From assembly GCF_014489115.1 (NCBI RefSeq), contig NZ_JACTAH010000002.1:1034491-1098490 (forward strand): a DNA stretch of 64,000 bases. The letters are read 5' to 3'. The notes beneath the pieces are model-generated. The model made no database searches. It worked only from the letters and a program-made list of their open reading frames with translations, and was not told the origin of the DNA. Source of the DNA: Thauera sedimentorum (GTDB lineage Bacteria > Pseudomonadota > Gammaproteobacteria > Burkholderiales > Rhodocyclaceae). Every line of letters begins with the position of its first letter. Positions within the stretch are counted from its first letter, which is position 1. Of this stretch, positions 8,548 to 17,902 are shown piece by piece. The position numbers and the translations under genes are program-made.

Positions 8548-8553
8548 TGTCAA
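8540..8553. promoter_or_regulatory. FNR/DNR-type palindrome upstream of napF
   Basis: TTGAC-TGCT-GTCAA is a perfect 14-bp palindrome matching the FNR/DNR consensus TTGAT-N4-ATCAA at four of five bases in each half. It overlaps the right arm of the hairpin at 8513-8547. Its centre is about 43 bases before the napF ATG used here. It is a good candidate for anaerobic or NO-dependent activation by the Crp/Fnr protein at 4924-5616. Confidence 0.55.
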
Positions 8554-8588
8554 TGACCGTCCGAAACCGGGCGGCGCAACATTCCCCC

Positions 8589-9104
8589 ATGAGCGTCATG
8601 GGGATTCCCGTGGAAACCGTATCTCTGTCGCGTCGGGGCTTCCTGCGCGGCCGTCTCCGCACCGTCCTTCCCGGCCTGCGCCCGCCCTGGGCGCCAGGCG
8701 AAGAAGAGTTCGTCGCGCGTTGCACCCGCTGTGATGCCTGCGTGCAGGCCTGTCCCACGGCGATCATCGTGCACGGCGACGGCGGTTACCCGGTGATCGA
8801 TTTTTCCCGTGGCGAATGCAGCTTCTGTGGCGAGTGCGTCGACCGCTGCGAGCCGGCCGCCCTGCGGCGCGTCGAAGGCCGCGAGCCGTGGGCGCTGAAG
8901 GCGGCGGCCGGCGAAAGCTGCCTGGCCCAGCAGGGCGTGGAGTGCCGCGTGTGCGGCGAATGCTGCGAGCGCTCGGCGATCCGCTTCCGCCCGCGCCTGG
9001 GCGGCGTGGCGCTGCCGGAGCTGGATGCCGCTGCGTGCAATGGATGCGGCGCCTGCGTGGCGCCTTGCCCGGTAGGGGCGATTGCAATGGAGAACGAGGG
9101 ATGA
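8589..9104 (+). CDS. napF: Ferredoxin-type protein NapF
   Basis: A cytoplasmic iron-sulfur accessory protein of about 171 residues for periplasmic nitrate reductase. It is thought to help mature NapA before export. The N-terminus SRRGFLRGRL and the segment LRPPW match NapF. Four-cysteine 4Fe-4S motifs follow: CTRCDACVQACP, CSFCGECVDRCE and CNGCGACVAPCP, with an extra group CRVCGECCERS. The start is ambiguous among ATGs at 8553, 8589 and 8598. 8589 is used because 8553 lies inside the regulatory palindrome and E. coli NapF starts close to the SRRG segment. The stop overlaps the napD start. Confidence 0.92.
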   Translation: MSVMGIPVETVSLSRRGFLRGRLRTVLPGLRPPWAPGEEEFVARCTRCDACVQACPTAIIVHGDGGYPVIDFSRGECSFCGECVDRCEPAALRRVEGREPWALKAAAGESCLAQQGVECRVCGECCERSAIRFRPRLGGVALPELDAAACNGCGACVAPCPVGAIAMENEG

Positions 9105-9355
9105 ACATCGCAAGTCTGGTGGTCCGCGCCAAGCCGGAACACTTCGCGCTGCTGGAGGAGCTGTACCGCGGCATTCCCGGCGTGGAGGTGCACGGTCGCT
9201 GCGAGCAGACCGGCCACATGGTCGTCACCGTGGAAGACGGCGAGGGCTACGCAACAACCGATTCGATTCTGGCGGTGAGCATGGCCGAGCATGCGCTCAG
9301 CGTGACCCTCGCCTACGAGTACACCGACGAAGGTCTTGAATTACAGGAGGCATGA
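9101..9355 (+). CDS. napD: NapA chaperone NapD
   Basis: An 84-residue cytoplasmic chaperone that binds the twin-arginine signal peptide of NapA and holds back its export until the molybdenum cofactor is inserted. The sequence starts [14 protein letters not shown] and contains the family segment [19 protein letters not shown]. It overlaps napF by four bases upstream and napA by four bases downstream (ATGA), which indicates translational coupling. The length is typical. Confidence 0.93.
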   Translation: MNIASLVVRAKPEHFALLEELYRGIPGVEVHGRCEQTGHMVVTVEDGEGYATTDSILAVSMAEHALSVTLAYEYTDEGLELQEA

Positions 9356-11901
9356 CGAACATGGATCGACGCGCATTCATCAAGTCCAATGCGGTTGCGG
9401 CCGCGGCGGCATCGGCGGGCATCGGCGGCATTCCGGTGGTGGCCCAGGCGCAATCGAACGGCAACGCCACCAAGGTGCGCTGGGACAAGGGGGCCTGCCG
9501 CTTCTGTGGCGTGGGGTGCTCGGTGCTGGTGGGCGTGCAGAACGGCCGCGTGGTCGCCACCCAGGGCGATCCGGATTCGCCGGTCAATCGCGGCATCAAC
9601 TGCATCAAGGGCTACTTCCTGTCCAAGATCATGTACGGCGAGGACCGGCTCACCAAGCCGCTGCTGCGCATGAAGAACGGCAAGTACGACAAGAACGGCG
9701 AGTTCACGCCGATCTCCTGGAAACAGGCCTTCGACGTCATGGAAGAGAAGTGGAAGGCCGCCATGAAGGAGCACGGCCCGGACTCGGTCGCCATGTTCGG
9801 CTCCGGCCAGTGGACCATCTGGGAAGGCTATGCCGCCGCCAAGCTGTACAAGGCCGGTTTCCGCACCAACAACATCGACCCCAACGCCCGCCACTGCATG
9901 GCCTCGGCGGTGGCTGGCTTCATGCGCACCTTCGGCATCGACGAGCCGATGGGCTGCTATGACGACATCGAGAACGCCGACGCCTTCGTGCTGTGGGGCA
10001 GCAACATGGCCGAGATGCACCCCATCCTGTGGAGCCGCATCACCGACCGCCGCCTGAGCCACGCCGGCAGCGAGGTGCACGTGTTGTCGACCTTCGAGCA
10101 CCGCTCCTACGAGCTGGCCGACAACCCGATGATCTTCGTGCCCAACACCGATCTGGCCATCCTCAACTACATCTGCCACTACATCATCAGCAACAACATG
10201 GTGAACAAGGATTTCGTCGCCAAGAACGTCAAGTTCAAGATCGGCGAAACCGACATCGGCTTCGGCCTGCGTCCCAACCATGCGCTGGAGGTGAACGCCA
10301 CCAACAACGGCTACCCCGGCGCCGATGGCAAGCCCAAGGGCAACAGCGGCGCGGCCAAGGACAGCAGCTTCGAGGAGTTCGCCAAGTTCGTCTCCGAGTA
10401 CACCCTGGAGAAGGTGTCCAAGCTGTCCGGCGTGCCCGCCGAGCGCCTGGAGCGCATGGCCAAGCTGTACGCCGACCCGAACAAGAAGGTCACCTCCTTC
10501 TGGACCATGGGTTTCAACCAGCACACCCGCGGCACCTGGGTGAACAACATGATCTACAACGTCCACCTGCTGGTGGGCAAGATCAGCGAACCGGGCAACA
10601 GCCCGTTCTCGCTCACCGGCCAGCCCTCGGCCTGCGGTACCGCACGTGAGGTGGGCACCTTCGCCCACCGCCTGCCGGCCGACATGGTGGTGATGAACCC
10701 GATGCACCGCGCGATCAGCGAGGAAATCTGGCAACTGCCCGAAGGCACGCTGCCGGCCAAGGTGGGCCTGCACGCGGTGGCGCAGAGCCGTGCGCTGAAG
10801 GACGGCAAGGTCAAGTGCTACTGGACCACCACCACCAACAACATGCAGGCCGGTCCCAACATCAACGACGAGATCTACCCGGGCTGGCGCAATCCGGAAG
10901 CCTTCATCGTGGTGTCGGACGTGTATCCCACCGTCTCCGCGCTGTCGGCCGACCTGATCCTGCCCTCGGCGATGTGGATGGAGAAGGAAGGCGCCTACGG
11001 CAACGCCGAGCGCCGCACCCAGTTCTGGCGCCAGCAGGTCTCCCCGCCGGGCGAGGCCAAGAGCGACCTGTGGCAGTACATCGAGTTCGCCAAGCGCTTC
11101 AAGATGGAAGAAGTGTGGCCGGCCGAGCTGCTCGCCAAGAAGCCGGAATACAAGGGCAAGACCCTGTTCGACGTGCTGTACAAGAACGGCGTGGTCAACA
11201 AGTTCCCGCTCGCCGATGTGGACAAGGCCAACAGCCACGCCTGGGCCGGCTACATGAACGACGAGTCCAAGGAACTGGGCTACTACCTGCAGAAAGGCCT
11301 GTTCGAGGAATACGCCAAGTTCGGCCGTGACCATGGCCACGACCTGGCTGATTTCGACGTCTATCACAAGGCGCGCGGCCTGCGCTGGCCGGTGGTCGAG
11401 GGCAAGGAGACCCTGTGGCGCTTCCGCGAAGGCTACGACCCCTACGTCAAGGCCGGCGAGGACGTGAAGTTCTACGGCCACAAGGACGGCAAGGCGGTGA
11501 TCTTCGCGCTGCCCTACCAGGATCCCCCGGAGATGCCGGACAAGGAATACGACATGTGGCTGTGTACCGGTCGTGTGCTGGAACACTGGCACACCGGCTC
11601 GATGACCCGCCGCGTGCCGGAGTTGCACCGCTCGGTGCCCGAGGCGCAGATCTTCATGCATCCGGACGACGCCACCAAGCGCGGCCTGCAGCGCGGCATG
11701 GCGGTCAAGGTGGTGTCGCGCCGCGGCGAGATCGTCGCCCGCCTGGAGACCCGCGGGCGCAACAAGCCGCCCAAGGGCCTGATCTTCGTGCCTTTCTTCG
11801 ACGAAGGCCGGCTGGTGAACAAGCTCACGCTGGACGCCACCTGCCCGATCTCGAAGGAAACCGACTTCAAGAAGTGCGCGGTGAAGGTCCTCAAGGCCTG
11901 A
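9352..11901 (+). CDS. napA: Periplasmic nitrate reductase catalytic subunit NapA
   Basis: An 849-residue molybdoenzyme that reduces nitrate to nitrite in the periplasm. It has a Tat signal (DRRAFIK at residues 5-11, then an Ala-rich stretch ending near AQAQ). The 4Fe-4S ligands are Cys49, Cys52, Cys56 and Cys84. The expected molybdenum ligand is Cys182, in ARHCMASAV. The molybdopterin dinucleotide-binding domain is near the C-terminus ([22 protein letters not shown]). Electrons come from NapB and NapC. The start could be ATG 9352, which overlaps napD, or ATG 9361; both keep the Tat motif. The sequence is intact with no missing ligand. Confidence 0.98.
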   Translation: MTNMDRRAFIKSNAVAAAAASAGIGGIPVVAQAQSNGNATKVRWDKGACRFCGVGCSVLVGVQNGRVVATQGDPDSPVNRGINCIKGYFLSKIMYGEDRLTKPLLRMKNGKYDKNGEFTPISWKQAFDVMEEKWKAAMKEHGPDSVAMFGSGQWTIWEGYAAAKLYKAGFRTNNIDPNARHCMASAVAGFMRTFGIDEPMGCYDDIENADAFVLWGSNMAEMHPILWSRITDRRLSHAGSEVHVLSTFEHRSYELADNPMIFVPNTDLAILNYICHYIISNNMVNKDFVAKNVKFKIGETDIGFGLRPNHALEVNATNNGYPGADGKPKGNSGAAKDSSFEEFAKFVSEYTLEKVSKLSGVPAERLERMAKLYADPNKKVTSFWTMGFNQHTRGTWVNNMIYNVHLLVGKISEPGNSPFSLTGQPSACGTAREVGTFAHRLPADMVVMNPMHRAISEEIWQLPEGTLPAKVGLHAVAQSRALKDGKVKCYWTTTTNNMQAGPNINDEIYPGWRNPEAFIVVSDVYPTVSALSADLILPSAMWMEKEGAYGNAERRTQFWRQQVSPPGEAKSDLWQYIEFAKRFKMEEVWPAELLAKKPEYKGKTLFDVLYKNGVVNKFPLADVDKANSHAWAGYMNDESKELGYYLQKGLFEEYAKFGRDHGHDLADFDVYHKARGLRWPVVEGKETLWRFREGYDPYVKAGEDVKFYGHKDGKAVIFALPYQDPPEMPDKEYDMWLCTGRVLEHWHTGSMTRRVPELHRSVPEAQIFMHPDDATKRGLQRGMAVKVVSRRGEIVARLETRGRNKPPKGLIFVPFFDEGRLVNKLTLDATCPISKETDFKKCAVKVLKA

Positions 11902-11930
11902 GTGCCATCCGCCCTGGAAGGGGCGCCGTA

Positions 11931-12055
11931 CCCACCCTCCCCTTCAAGGGGAGGGCCGGGGTGGGGATGGGTTTCCCCACGAGGTTCGCACATGCATCGT
12001 TTGAGCCCGCTGGCAACCCATCCCCATCCTGTCCTTCCCCTTGAAGGGGAAGGGA
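11931..12055. repeat. Nested inverted-repeat element between napA and napG
   Basis: Two arms of about 40 bases, 11935-11973 and 12015-12054, are imperfect reverse complements. Each arm is also a palindrome built on CCCCTTCAAGGGG or CCCCTTGAAGGGG. The element fills most of the 179-base napA-napG gap, in an operon whose other genes overlap or nearly touch. No ORF of its own is visible. It looks like a small non-coding repeat or MITE-like insertion that could form an mRNA hairpin after napA. Confidence 0.7.
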
Positions 12056-12080
12056 CCTGCTAACAGACGATTTCGCGATC

Positions 12081-12956
12081 ATGAGCGACCAACAAACCCA
12101 GCGTGCCGGAGAGGTGAAAGCCCCGCCCCGTCGCCGCTTCCTGCGGGAAGTGGCCGGGGTGGCCGGCGGCGCCGGGCTGCTGTCGCTCGGCGTGGGCCTC
12201 TATTCCCGCCAGGCCAGCGCCTTGCCGGCGACCGCGCTGCGCCCGCCCGGCGCGCTGGTCGAGGGCGACTTTCTCGCGGCCTGCGTGCGCTGCGGCCTGT
12301 GCGTGCGCGACTGTCCCTACGACACGCTGAAGCTCGCCGAACTGGGCGACGGCGTCGCCACCGGCACCCCTTATTTCAACGCCCGCCACATCCCCTGCGA
12401 GATGTGCGAGGACATCCCCTGCGTGGTGGCCTGTCCGACCGGTGCGCTCGACCGCAATCTCACCGAGATCGAGGACGCGCGCATGGGCCTGGCGGTGCTG
12501 ATCGACCAGGAAACCTGCCTCAACTACCTCGGCCTGCGCTGCGACGTGTGCTACCGGGTGTGCCCGGTGATCGACAAGGCGATCACCCTGGAGATGATCC
12601 ACAACCCGCGCTCCGACCGCCACGCCATGTTCCTGCCCACGGTGCATTCGGACCACTGCACCGGCTGCGGCAAGTGCGAGCAGGCCTGCGTGCTGCCGGG
12701 CGAGGCGGCCATCAAGGTGCTGCCCATCCAGCTTGCCAAGGGCTCGACCGCCGAGCACTACCGCAAGGGCTGGGAAGAGCGCGAGGCCTTCGGCCGTTCG
12801 CTGATCGGCGACCAGGTGGAGCTGCCGGTGCGCGGCATGGAAGGCCAGGCCTATGGCGATACGCGCCTGCGCACCGAGCAGGCGCCGCGGCAAGGCGGCA
12901 GCGGCGATCCGGCGCCCTATGCACCGGGCGGACTCGATTCGGGGTGGAAGCCATGA
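12081..12956 (+). CDS. napG: Ferredoxin-type protein NapG (quinol dehydrogenase iron-sulfur subunit)
   Basis: A 291-residue periplasmic iron-sulfur protein that works with NapH in quinol oxidation for nitrate reductase. It has a Tat signal ([11 protein letters not shown] near residues 17-27). Four 4Fe-4S motifs are visible: [35 protein letters not shown] and [11 protein letters not shown]. The length is somewhat above that of E. coli NapG owing to a Pro/Gly-rich tail. It overlaps napH by four bases. The ribosome binding site lies in the 3' flank of the repeat element that separates it from napA. Confidence 0.94.
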   Translation: MSDQQTQRAGEVKAPPRRRFLREVAGVAGGAGLLSLGVGLYSRQASALPATALRPPGALVEGDFLAACVRCGLCVRDCPYDTLKLAELGDGVATGTPYFNARHIPCEMCEDIPCVVACPTGALDRNLTEIEDARMGLAVLIDQETCLNYLGLRCDVCYRVCPVIDKAITLEMIHNPRSDRHAMFLPTVHSDHCTGCGKCEQACVLPGEAAIKVLPIQLAKGSTAEHYRKGWEEREAFGRSLIGDQVELPVRGMEGQAYGDTRLRTEQAPRQGGSGDPAPYAPGGLDSGWKP

Positions 12957-13873
12957 GCGGCGCCTGCGATCCCGCCGTGCGCGCCCGCACCGCCGCCCGC
13001 GGTGCGGCGGTGCGGGGCTCGGTGACCCGGCCCGGCGCCGACGCGGTGACCGAAAAGGGCTGGCTGCGCGCCAGCAAGTGGCTGCTGGCCCGCCGTGTGT
13101 CCCAGCTGGGCATCCTGGCGCTGTTCCTCGCCGGGCCGTGGTTCGGCCTGTGGATCGTGAAAGGCAACCTGTCGTCCAGCCTCACCCTGGGCGTGCTGCC
13201 GCTCACCGACGTCTTCCTGCTGGCTCAGTCGGTTGCGGCCGGACAGTGGCCGTACCAGGAGGCGCTGCTCGGCGGCGCCATCGTGCTGGCCTTCTACCTG
13301 CTGGTCGGCGGCCGGGCGTTCTGCTCCTGGGTGTGCCCGGTGAACATGGTCACCGACGCCGCCGCCTGGCTGCGTCGCCGCCTCGGCATCAAGGGCGGCA
13401 AGGTGCCGCACGCCAGCACCCGCTACTGGCTGCTCGGCTTCGTGCTCGCCGCCGCGGCGCTCACCGGCACGCTGGCCTGGGAGTGGGTCAATCCGGTGTC
13501 GATGTTCCACCGCGGGCTGATCTTCGGCTTCGGCCTGTCCTGGGGCATCGTGCTCGGTGTCTTCCTTTACGACCTCTTTATCGCCAGCCGCGGCTGGTGT
13601 GGCCACCTGTGCCCGATGGGCGCGGCCTACAGCCTGCTCGGCGGCGTCGCGCTGCCGCGCGTCACCGCGGATCGCCGCAGCCGCTGCGACGACTGCATGG
13701 ACTGCTTCGCGGTCTGCCCCGAACCCCAGGTCATCCGCCCGGCGCTCAAGGCCGCCGGACAGGACCATCCCCTCATCCTCGACCGGAACTGCACCACCTG
13801 CGGCCGTTGTGTCGACGTGTGCAGCAAGGACGTGTTTCGTATTACGACCCGATTTGACAGGAGCGAGTCATGA
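12953..13873 (+). CDS. napH: Quinol dehydrogenase membrane component NapH
   Basis: A 306-residue inner-membrane protein with four predicted membrane helices and two membrane-proximal cysteine motifs of the NapH type, CSWVCPVNM and CGHLCPMGA. Two cytoplasmic 4Fe-4S motifs follow: [12 protein letters not shown] and [11 protein letters not shown]. It should oxidise quinol with NapG and pass electrons to periplasmic carriers. The N-terminal 35 residues are Arg/Ala-rich and probably cytoplasmic. The start overlaps the napG stop and the end overlaps the napB start by four bases. Confidence 0.95.
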   Translation: MSGACDPAVRARTAARGAAVRGSVTRPGADAVTEKGWLRASKWLLARRVSQLGILALFLAGPWFGLWIVKGNLSSSLTLGVLPLTDVFLLAQSVAAGQWPYQEALLGGAIVLAFYLLVGGRAFCSWVCPVNMVTDAAAWLRRRLGIKGGKVPHASTRYWLLGFVLAAAALTGTLAWEWVNPVSMFHRGLIFGFGLSWGIVLGVFLYDLFIASRGWCGHLCPMGAAYSLLGGVALPRVTADRRSRCDDCMDCFAVCPEPQVIRPALKAAGQDHPLILDRNCTTCGRCVDVCSKDVFRITTRFDRSES

Positions 13874-14316
13874 ACCGTAAGACCCGTAATCTCGTGTTGT
13901 CCCTGGTGGCCGTGCTCGGCCTTGGCGCAAGCACCGCCCCGCTGGCGCAGACCGTGTCCAGTGTGCGCGGTGCGGATGTCGCGGCCCCCGAGCCGGCGCC
14001 CGGCAACTACCGTCAGATGCCCGACAGCGCACCGCTGCCGCGCGACTACGTGCAGCAGCCGCCGCTGGTGCCGCACAAGGTCGAAGGCTACGAAGTGTCG
14101 CTGAACTTCAACAAGTGCATGGACTGTCATTCATGGTCGCGTTACCAGGAGAGCGGGGCGACCAAGGTCAGCCTGACCCACTTCAAGGACCGCGACGGCG
14201 GCGAACTGTCGAACATTTCCCCGCGGCGCTATTTCTGCCTGCAGTGCCACGTGCCGCAAACCGACGCCAAGCCGCTGGTGGACAACTCCTTCCGTCCCGC
14301 CGCAGGCCTGCGCTAA
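13870..14316 (+). CDS. napB: Periplasmic dihaem cytochrome c NapB
   Basis: A 148-residue small electron-transfer subunit for NapA. It has an N-terminal signal peptide (hydrophobic LVLSLVAVLGLGAS, cleavage probably after PLAQ). The two haem-binding motifs are CMDCH and CLQCH. HKVEGY and NKCMDCHSW are typical NapB context. The haems would be attached by the Ccm system encoded just downstream. It overlaps napH by four bases, and napC starts 18 bases after it. Confidence 0.97.
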   Translation: MNRKTRNLVLSLVAVLGLGASTAPLAQTVSSVRGADVAAPEPAPGNYRQMPDSAPLPRDYVQQPPLVPHKVEGYEVSLNFNKCMDCHSWSRYQESGATKVSLTHFKDRDGGELSNISPRRYFCLQCHVPQTDAKPLVDNSFRPAAGLR

Positions 14317-14334
14317 GACACTACGGGGAACGAC

Positions 14335-14961
14335 ATGACTGACGAGAAGAAGAAAGGCCTCTGGCAAAAGCTCAGGGCACTGGGGCTCGGCACCATCGTG
14401 GTCGCCTTCGGCGCGGGCATCATCTTCTGGGGCGGCTTCAATACGGTGATGGAATGGACCAACACCGAGAAGTTCTGCATCTCCTGCCACGAGATGGAGG
14501 TGAACGTCTACCAGGAGTACCGCAACACCATCCACTACCAGAACCGCACCGGCGTGCGCGCGATCTGCTCGGACTGCCACGTGCCCAAGGAGTGGGTGCC
14601 CAAGATGATCCGCAAGATCCAGGCGAGCCGCGAACTGTACGGCAAGGTCATGGGCACCATCGACACGCCCGAGAAGTTCGAGGCCGAGCGCCTGCGCCTG
14701 GCGCAGAACGAGTGGCGGCGCATGAAGGCCAACGACTCGCGCGAATGCCGCAACTGCCACAGCTTCGAGTACTTCGACTACTCGGTGCAGGGGCGCCGTT
14801 CCAACCAGGCCCACCAGACCGGCTTGGCCGAAGGCCAGACCTGCATCGACTGCCACAAGGGCATCGCCCACTCGCTGCCGCCGATCGAACAGGAGATCGG
14901 TGCCGAGCGCCCGGCGGTCGCGCCCGACGTGTTCCACCCGCCGGCCACGCAGCAGCAGTAA
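14335..14961 (+). CDS. napC: Membrane-anchored tetrahaem cytochrome c NapC
   Basis: A 208-residue quinol dehydrogenase of the NapC/NirT family. A single N-terminal membrane anchor (about residues 15-40) is followed by a periplasmic domain with four CxxCH motifs: CISCH, CSDCH, CRNCH and CIDCH. It passes electrons from the quinol pool to NapB and NapA. With NapGH in the same operon, the cell has two quinol entry routes. The C-terminal 25 residues are Pro-rich and variable. It is the last nap gene, and a dispersed repeat pair follows. Confidence 0.97.
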   Translation: MTDEKKKGLWQKLRALGLGTIVVAFGAGIIFWGGFNTVMEWTNTEKFCISCHEMEVNVYQEYRNTIHYQNRTGVRAICSDCHVPKEWVPKMIRKIQASRELYGKVMGTIDTPEKFEAERLRLAQNEWRRMKANDSRECRNCHSFEYFDYSVQGRRSNQAHQTGLAEGQTCIDCHKGIAHSLPPIEQEIGAERPAVAPDVFHPPATQQQ

Positions 14962-14993
14962 GCCGCGCGTCACTGCGCCGGGGCAGTACGCCC

Positions 14994-15047
14994 ATCGCGG
15001 CCAGGGCCGCTCCTACCTGAGCTCGTAGGAGCGGCCTTGGCCGCGAT
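14994..15047. repeat. Dispersed 23-bp repeat, inverted pair (locus 2)
   Basis: The arms 14994-15016 and 15025-15047 are reverse complements apart from one mismatch, around an 8-base loop that itself contains GAGCTC. The pair lies between napC and ccmA and could form a strong stem-loop that ends nap transcription. Here the left arm is the reverse-complement form. Confidence 0.9.
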
Positions 15048-15129
15048 CCCAAGGGTCGACCCGCCGCCCCGTCCGGCGGCAAGCGGCGGGACTTCCTGCC
15101 GCCCCGTCCCTGTGGTTCAATCCTCCCCC

Positions 15130-15759
15130 ATGCTTCAAGCCACCGATCTCGCCTGCCTCAAGGGCGACCGCCTGCTGTTCCGCGGCCTCGCCCTGACCCT
15201 CGGGCCGGGCGACATGCTGCGGGTGGCCGGGCCCAACGGCGTGGGCAAGACCAGCCTGCTGCGCCTGCTCACCGGGCTGACCTGGCCGGAAGCCGGCGAG
15301 GTCGCCTGGCATGGCGTGCCGGTGCGCCGTGAGCGCGAGGCCTTCCATCGCGCGCTCCTCTACCTCGGCCACGCCGCCGCCCTCAACGACCTGCTGAGCC
15401 CGCTGGAGAACCTGCGCTTCGCCTGTGCGGCCGCCGGCGACGAGGACGTGGACGAGGAGCGCTGCGCGCAGGCCTTGGTGCGCATCGGCCTGGCGCGCCA
15501 GCTCGACCTGCCGGCCCGCGTGCTGTCCCAGGGACAGCGCCGCCGGGTGGGGCTGGCCCGCCTGTTCCTGTCCGCCCATCGCCCGCTGTGGGTGCTGGAC
15601 GAACCCTTCACCGCGCTCGACGTGAATGCGGTGGCCGAGCTCGCCACCACGCTCTCCGACCATTGTGCGGCCGGCGGCACGGTGGTGCTCACCACCCACC
15701 AGGAAGCGCCCTTCGCGCGCGCCCCGCAGGTGCTCGACCTGGGGGCCTACGCGTGCTGA
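15130..15759 (+). CDS. ccmA: Haem exporter ATP-binding protein CcmA
   Basis: A 209-residue ABC ATPase that, with CcmB, powers release of haem-loaded CcmE in System I cytochrome c maturation. Walker A is GPNGVGKTS, the signature is LSQGQRRR and Walker B is LWVLDEP, with a switch His in TTHQ. The ATG at 15130 gives the normal family length; upstream sequence is repeat and non-coding. The end overlaps the GTG start of ccmB. Confidence 0.96.
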   Translation: MLQATDLACLKGDRLLFRGLALTLGPGDMLRVAGPNGVGKTSLLRLLTGLTWPEAGEVAWHGVPVRREREAFHRALLYLGHAAALNDLLSPLENLRFACAAAGDEDVDEERCAQALVRIGLARQLDLPARVLSQGQRRRVGLARLFLSAHRPLWVLDEPFTALDVNAVAELATTLSDHCAAGGTVVLTTHQEAPFARAPQVLDLGAYAC

Positions 15760-16421
15760 GCAGCTTCCTCGCCATCCTGCGCCGCGACCTGCTGCTGTCC
15801 TGGCGCGGGCGCGCCGACCTGCTGGTGACGCTGGCCTTCTTCGTCGTCGTGGTCTGCCTGTTCCCCTTCGGCGTGGGTGCCGAGCCCAACCAGTTGCGCG
15901 CCATCGCACCGGGCGTGCTGTGGGTGGCCGCGCTGCTCGCCAGCCTGCTCGCCCTCCACCGTTTGTTCGCCCAGGATCACGCCGACGGAACCCTTGAGCA
16001 GCTTCTCCTGTCTAGTGAGCCGGCAGTGTTGTGGGTGCTGGCCAAGATCACCGCGTTCTGGCTGACCACCGGCCTGCCGCTGGTGCTGGCCGCCCCGGGG
16101 CTTGCCCTGCTGTTTGACATGGAACAAGGCGCCTTGCCGGTGCTCACCCTTAGTCTGGCACTCGGCACTCCCATCCTCGCCCTGCTGGGCGCGGTGGGCG
16201 CCGCGCTCACCCTGGGTGTGCGCGGCGGGGGCATGTTGCTGGCCCTGCTGGTGCTGCCGCTGTACGTGCCGGTGCTGATCTTCGGCGCCGGGGCGGTGGA
16301 TGCCCAGCTGGGTGGTACCGGGGCCACGGCCCATTTGCTGCTGCTCGGCGGAGGACTGGCCGGCGCGCTGGCGCTGGCGCCGTGGGCCTGTGCCGCCGCC
16401 CTCAGGATAGCGATGGAATGA
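15753..16421 (+). CDS. ccmB: Haem exporter membrane protein CcmB
   Basis: A 222-residue inner-membrane permease with about six hydrophobic helices. It starts FLAILRRDLLLSWRGRADLL, the typical cytoplasmic lead-in of CcmB. The GTG start at 15753 overlaps the ccmA stop by seven bases and gives the family length. It partners CcmA, and together with CcmC and CcmD handles holo-CcmE. Confidence 0.95.
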   Translation: MLSSFLAILRRDLLLSWRGRADLLVTLAFFVVVVCLFPFGVGAEPNQLRAIAPGVLWVAALLASLLALHRLFAQDHADGTLEQLLLSSEPAVLWVLAKITAFWLTTGLPLVLAAPGLALLFDMEQGALPVLTLSLALGTPILALLGAVGAALTLGVRGGGMLLALLVLPLYVPVLIFGAGAVDAQLGGTGATAHLLLLGGGLAGALALAPWACAAALRIAME

Positions 16422-16458
16422 TGAACGAACGACTTGCCGGCACGCTGGCCCGACCTGC

Positions 16459-17262
16459 ATGACGACCCTGATGACCTCTCCAGGCCGAGCCGCGGCGCGT
16501 GCGCCCGAAGGCTGGCTGCGTTTCGCCGCCCCGCAGCAGTTCTACCCGCTCGCCGGCCGGCTGGCGCCGTGGTTCGCCGCCCTGGCGGCCCTGCTCACCA
16601 TCGTCGGCCTGTATATCGGCTTCTTCCTCGCGCCCACCGACTTCCAGCAGGGCGAGGTGTACCGAGTGATCTTCATCCATGTGCCGGCGGCCTGGATGTC
16701 GATGCTGATCTACCTGGTGATGGCCTTCTGGTCGGCGGTGGGGCTGGTCATGAACACCCGCCTGTCCTTCATCATGAGCCAGGCGCTGGCCCCCACCGGG
16801 GCGATGTTCTGCTTTGTCGCGTTGTGGACCGGCGCGCTGTGGGGCAAACCCACCTGGGGCGCCTACTGGGTGTGGGACGCGCGCCTCACCTCGCAGCTGC
16901 TGCTGCTCTTCCTGTACTTCGGCTTCATCGCGCTCACCCGCGCGATCGAGGACCCGCGCCGGGCCGACCGCGCCGGCGCAGTGCTGGCCCTGGTCGGCGC
17001 GGTGAACGTGCCCATCATCTATTTCTCGGTGCAGTGGTGGAACACCCTGCACCAGGGCGCTTCGGTGAGCCTCACCAAGGCGCCGTCGATGGCCAGCATC
17101 ATGCTCGCCGGCATGCTGGTGATGGCGCTGGCCGCGTGGATGTATTCGATCGCGGTGGCGCTGTGGCGGGTGCGCGCGCTGATCCTGGAGCGCGAGCGCC
17201 ATACCGAGTGGGTGGGCGAGGTGCTGGAGGCCGAGGCGCGGACGGCCGGAGGAGTGCGCTGA
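16459..17262 (+). CDS. ccmC: Haem-handling protein CcmC
   Basis: A 267-residue membrane protein that loads haem onto CcmE. It has six membrane helices and the tryptophan-rich haem-handling motif WGAYWVWDARLTSQLLLLF, flanked by conserved His residues (IFIHVPAAWMS and WWNTLHQGAS). The start at ATG 16459 is supported by length; an in-frame ATG at 16471 is also possible. It ends inside the ccmD start codon. Confidence 0.96.
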   Translation: MTTLMTSPGRAAARAPEGWLRFAAPQQFYPLAGRLAPWFAALAALLTIVGLYIGFFLAPTDFQQGEVYRVIFIHVPAAWMSMLIYLVMAFWSAVGLVMNTRLSFIMSQALAPTGAMFCFVALWTGALWGKPTWGAYWVWDARLTSQLLLLFLYFGFIALTRAIEDPRRADRAGAVLALVGAVNVPIIYFSVQWWNTLHQGASVSLTKAPSMASIMLAGMLVMALAAWMYSIAVALWRVRALILERERHTEWVGEVLEAEARTAGGVR

Positions 17263-17459
17263 TGCAGTGGGAATCGTGGTCGGCCTTCTGGCAGATGGGC
17301 GGAGCGGGCCCGTTCGTGTGGGGCAGCTACGGCCTCACGCTGGTGCTGGTGGCGGTGGAACTCGTGCTGGTGCTGCGCCGTCGGAAAGACACGGTGCTGC
17401 GCCTGTTGCGCTGGCGGCGCGCCGTCGGCAAGGATGTTCGGATGGAGTCGCTTGAATGA
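17262..17459 (+). CDS. ccmD: Haem exporter protein CcmD
   Basis: A 65-residue small membrane protein: MQWESWSAFWQMGG, one membrane helix (YGLTLVLVAVELVLVL) and a basic cytoplasmic tail RRRKDTVLRLLRWRR. This is the standard CcmD layout. CcmD is needed to release holo-CcmE from the CcmABC complex. It overlaps ccmC by one base and ccmE by four. Confidence 0.93.
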   Translation: MQWESWSAFWQMGGAGPFVWGSYGLTLVLVAVELVLVLRRRKDTVLRLLRWRRAVGKDVRMESLE

Positions 17460-17902
17460 AAGCCCGTAACAAACGCCTGATGCTCGTGGGTGGCGGCGTC
17501 GCCCTGCTGGTGGCCGCGGTGGCCCTGGTGCTGTCGGCCTTCCAGCAAAACCTGGTGTTCTTCCACACCCCGACCGAGGTCATCGACGGCAAGGCGCCGG
17601 TGGGCCGCACCTTCCGCATCGGCGGCATGGTGGAAACCGGCTCGATCAAGCGGGAAGCCGACGGCCTGACGGTGAGCTTCGCGATCACCGATACCGCCAA
17701 GGTCATCCCGGTGAGCTATCGCGGCACGCTGCCCGACCTCTTCCAGGAGGGCAAGGGCGCGGTGGTACAGGGCACGCTGGGCGCGGACGGCCGCTTCACC
17801 GCGACCGAGGTGCTGGCCAAGCACGACGAGAACTACATGCCGGTCGAGGCGCAGTACGCCATCGACCAGGCCCACGAGGCCGCGCGGACGGTGCAGCAAT
17901 GA
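17456..17902 (+). CDS. ccmE: Haem chaperone CcmE
   Basis: A 148-residue membrane-anchored periplasmic OB-fold protein. A single N-terminal helix (residues 8-28) is followed by the domain with the covalent haem-binding His123 and Tyr127 in LAKHDENYMP. It ferries haem from CcmC to CcmF/H. It overlaps ccmD and ccmF by four bases each. Confidence 0.97.
   Translation: MKARNKRLMLVGGGVALLVAAVALVLSAFQQNLVFFHTPTEVIDGKAPVGRTFRIGGMVETGSIKREADGLTVSFAITDTAKVIPVSYRGTLPDLFQEGKGAVVQGTLGADGRFTATEVLAKHDENYMPVEAQYAIDQAHEAARTVQQ

Noticed and set aside
9313..11661. Long minus-strand open frame opposite napA
   Set aside because: It is a GC-rich shadow of napA; its His/Val/Gly-rich translation matches no family and napA is intact on the plus strand.
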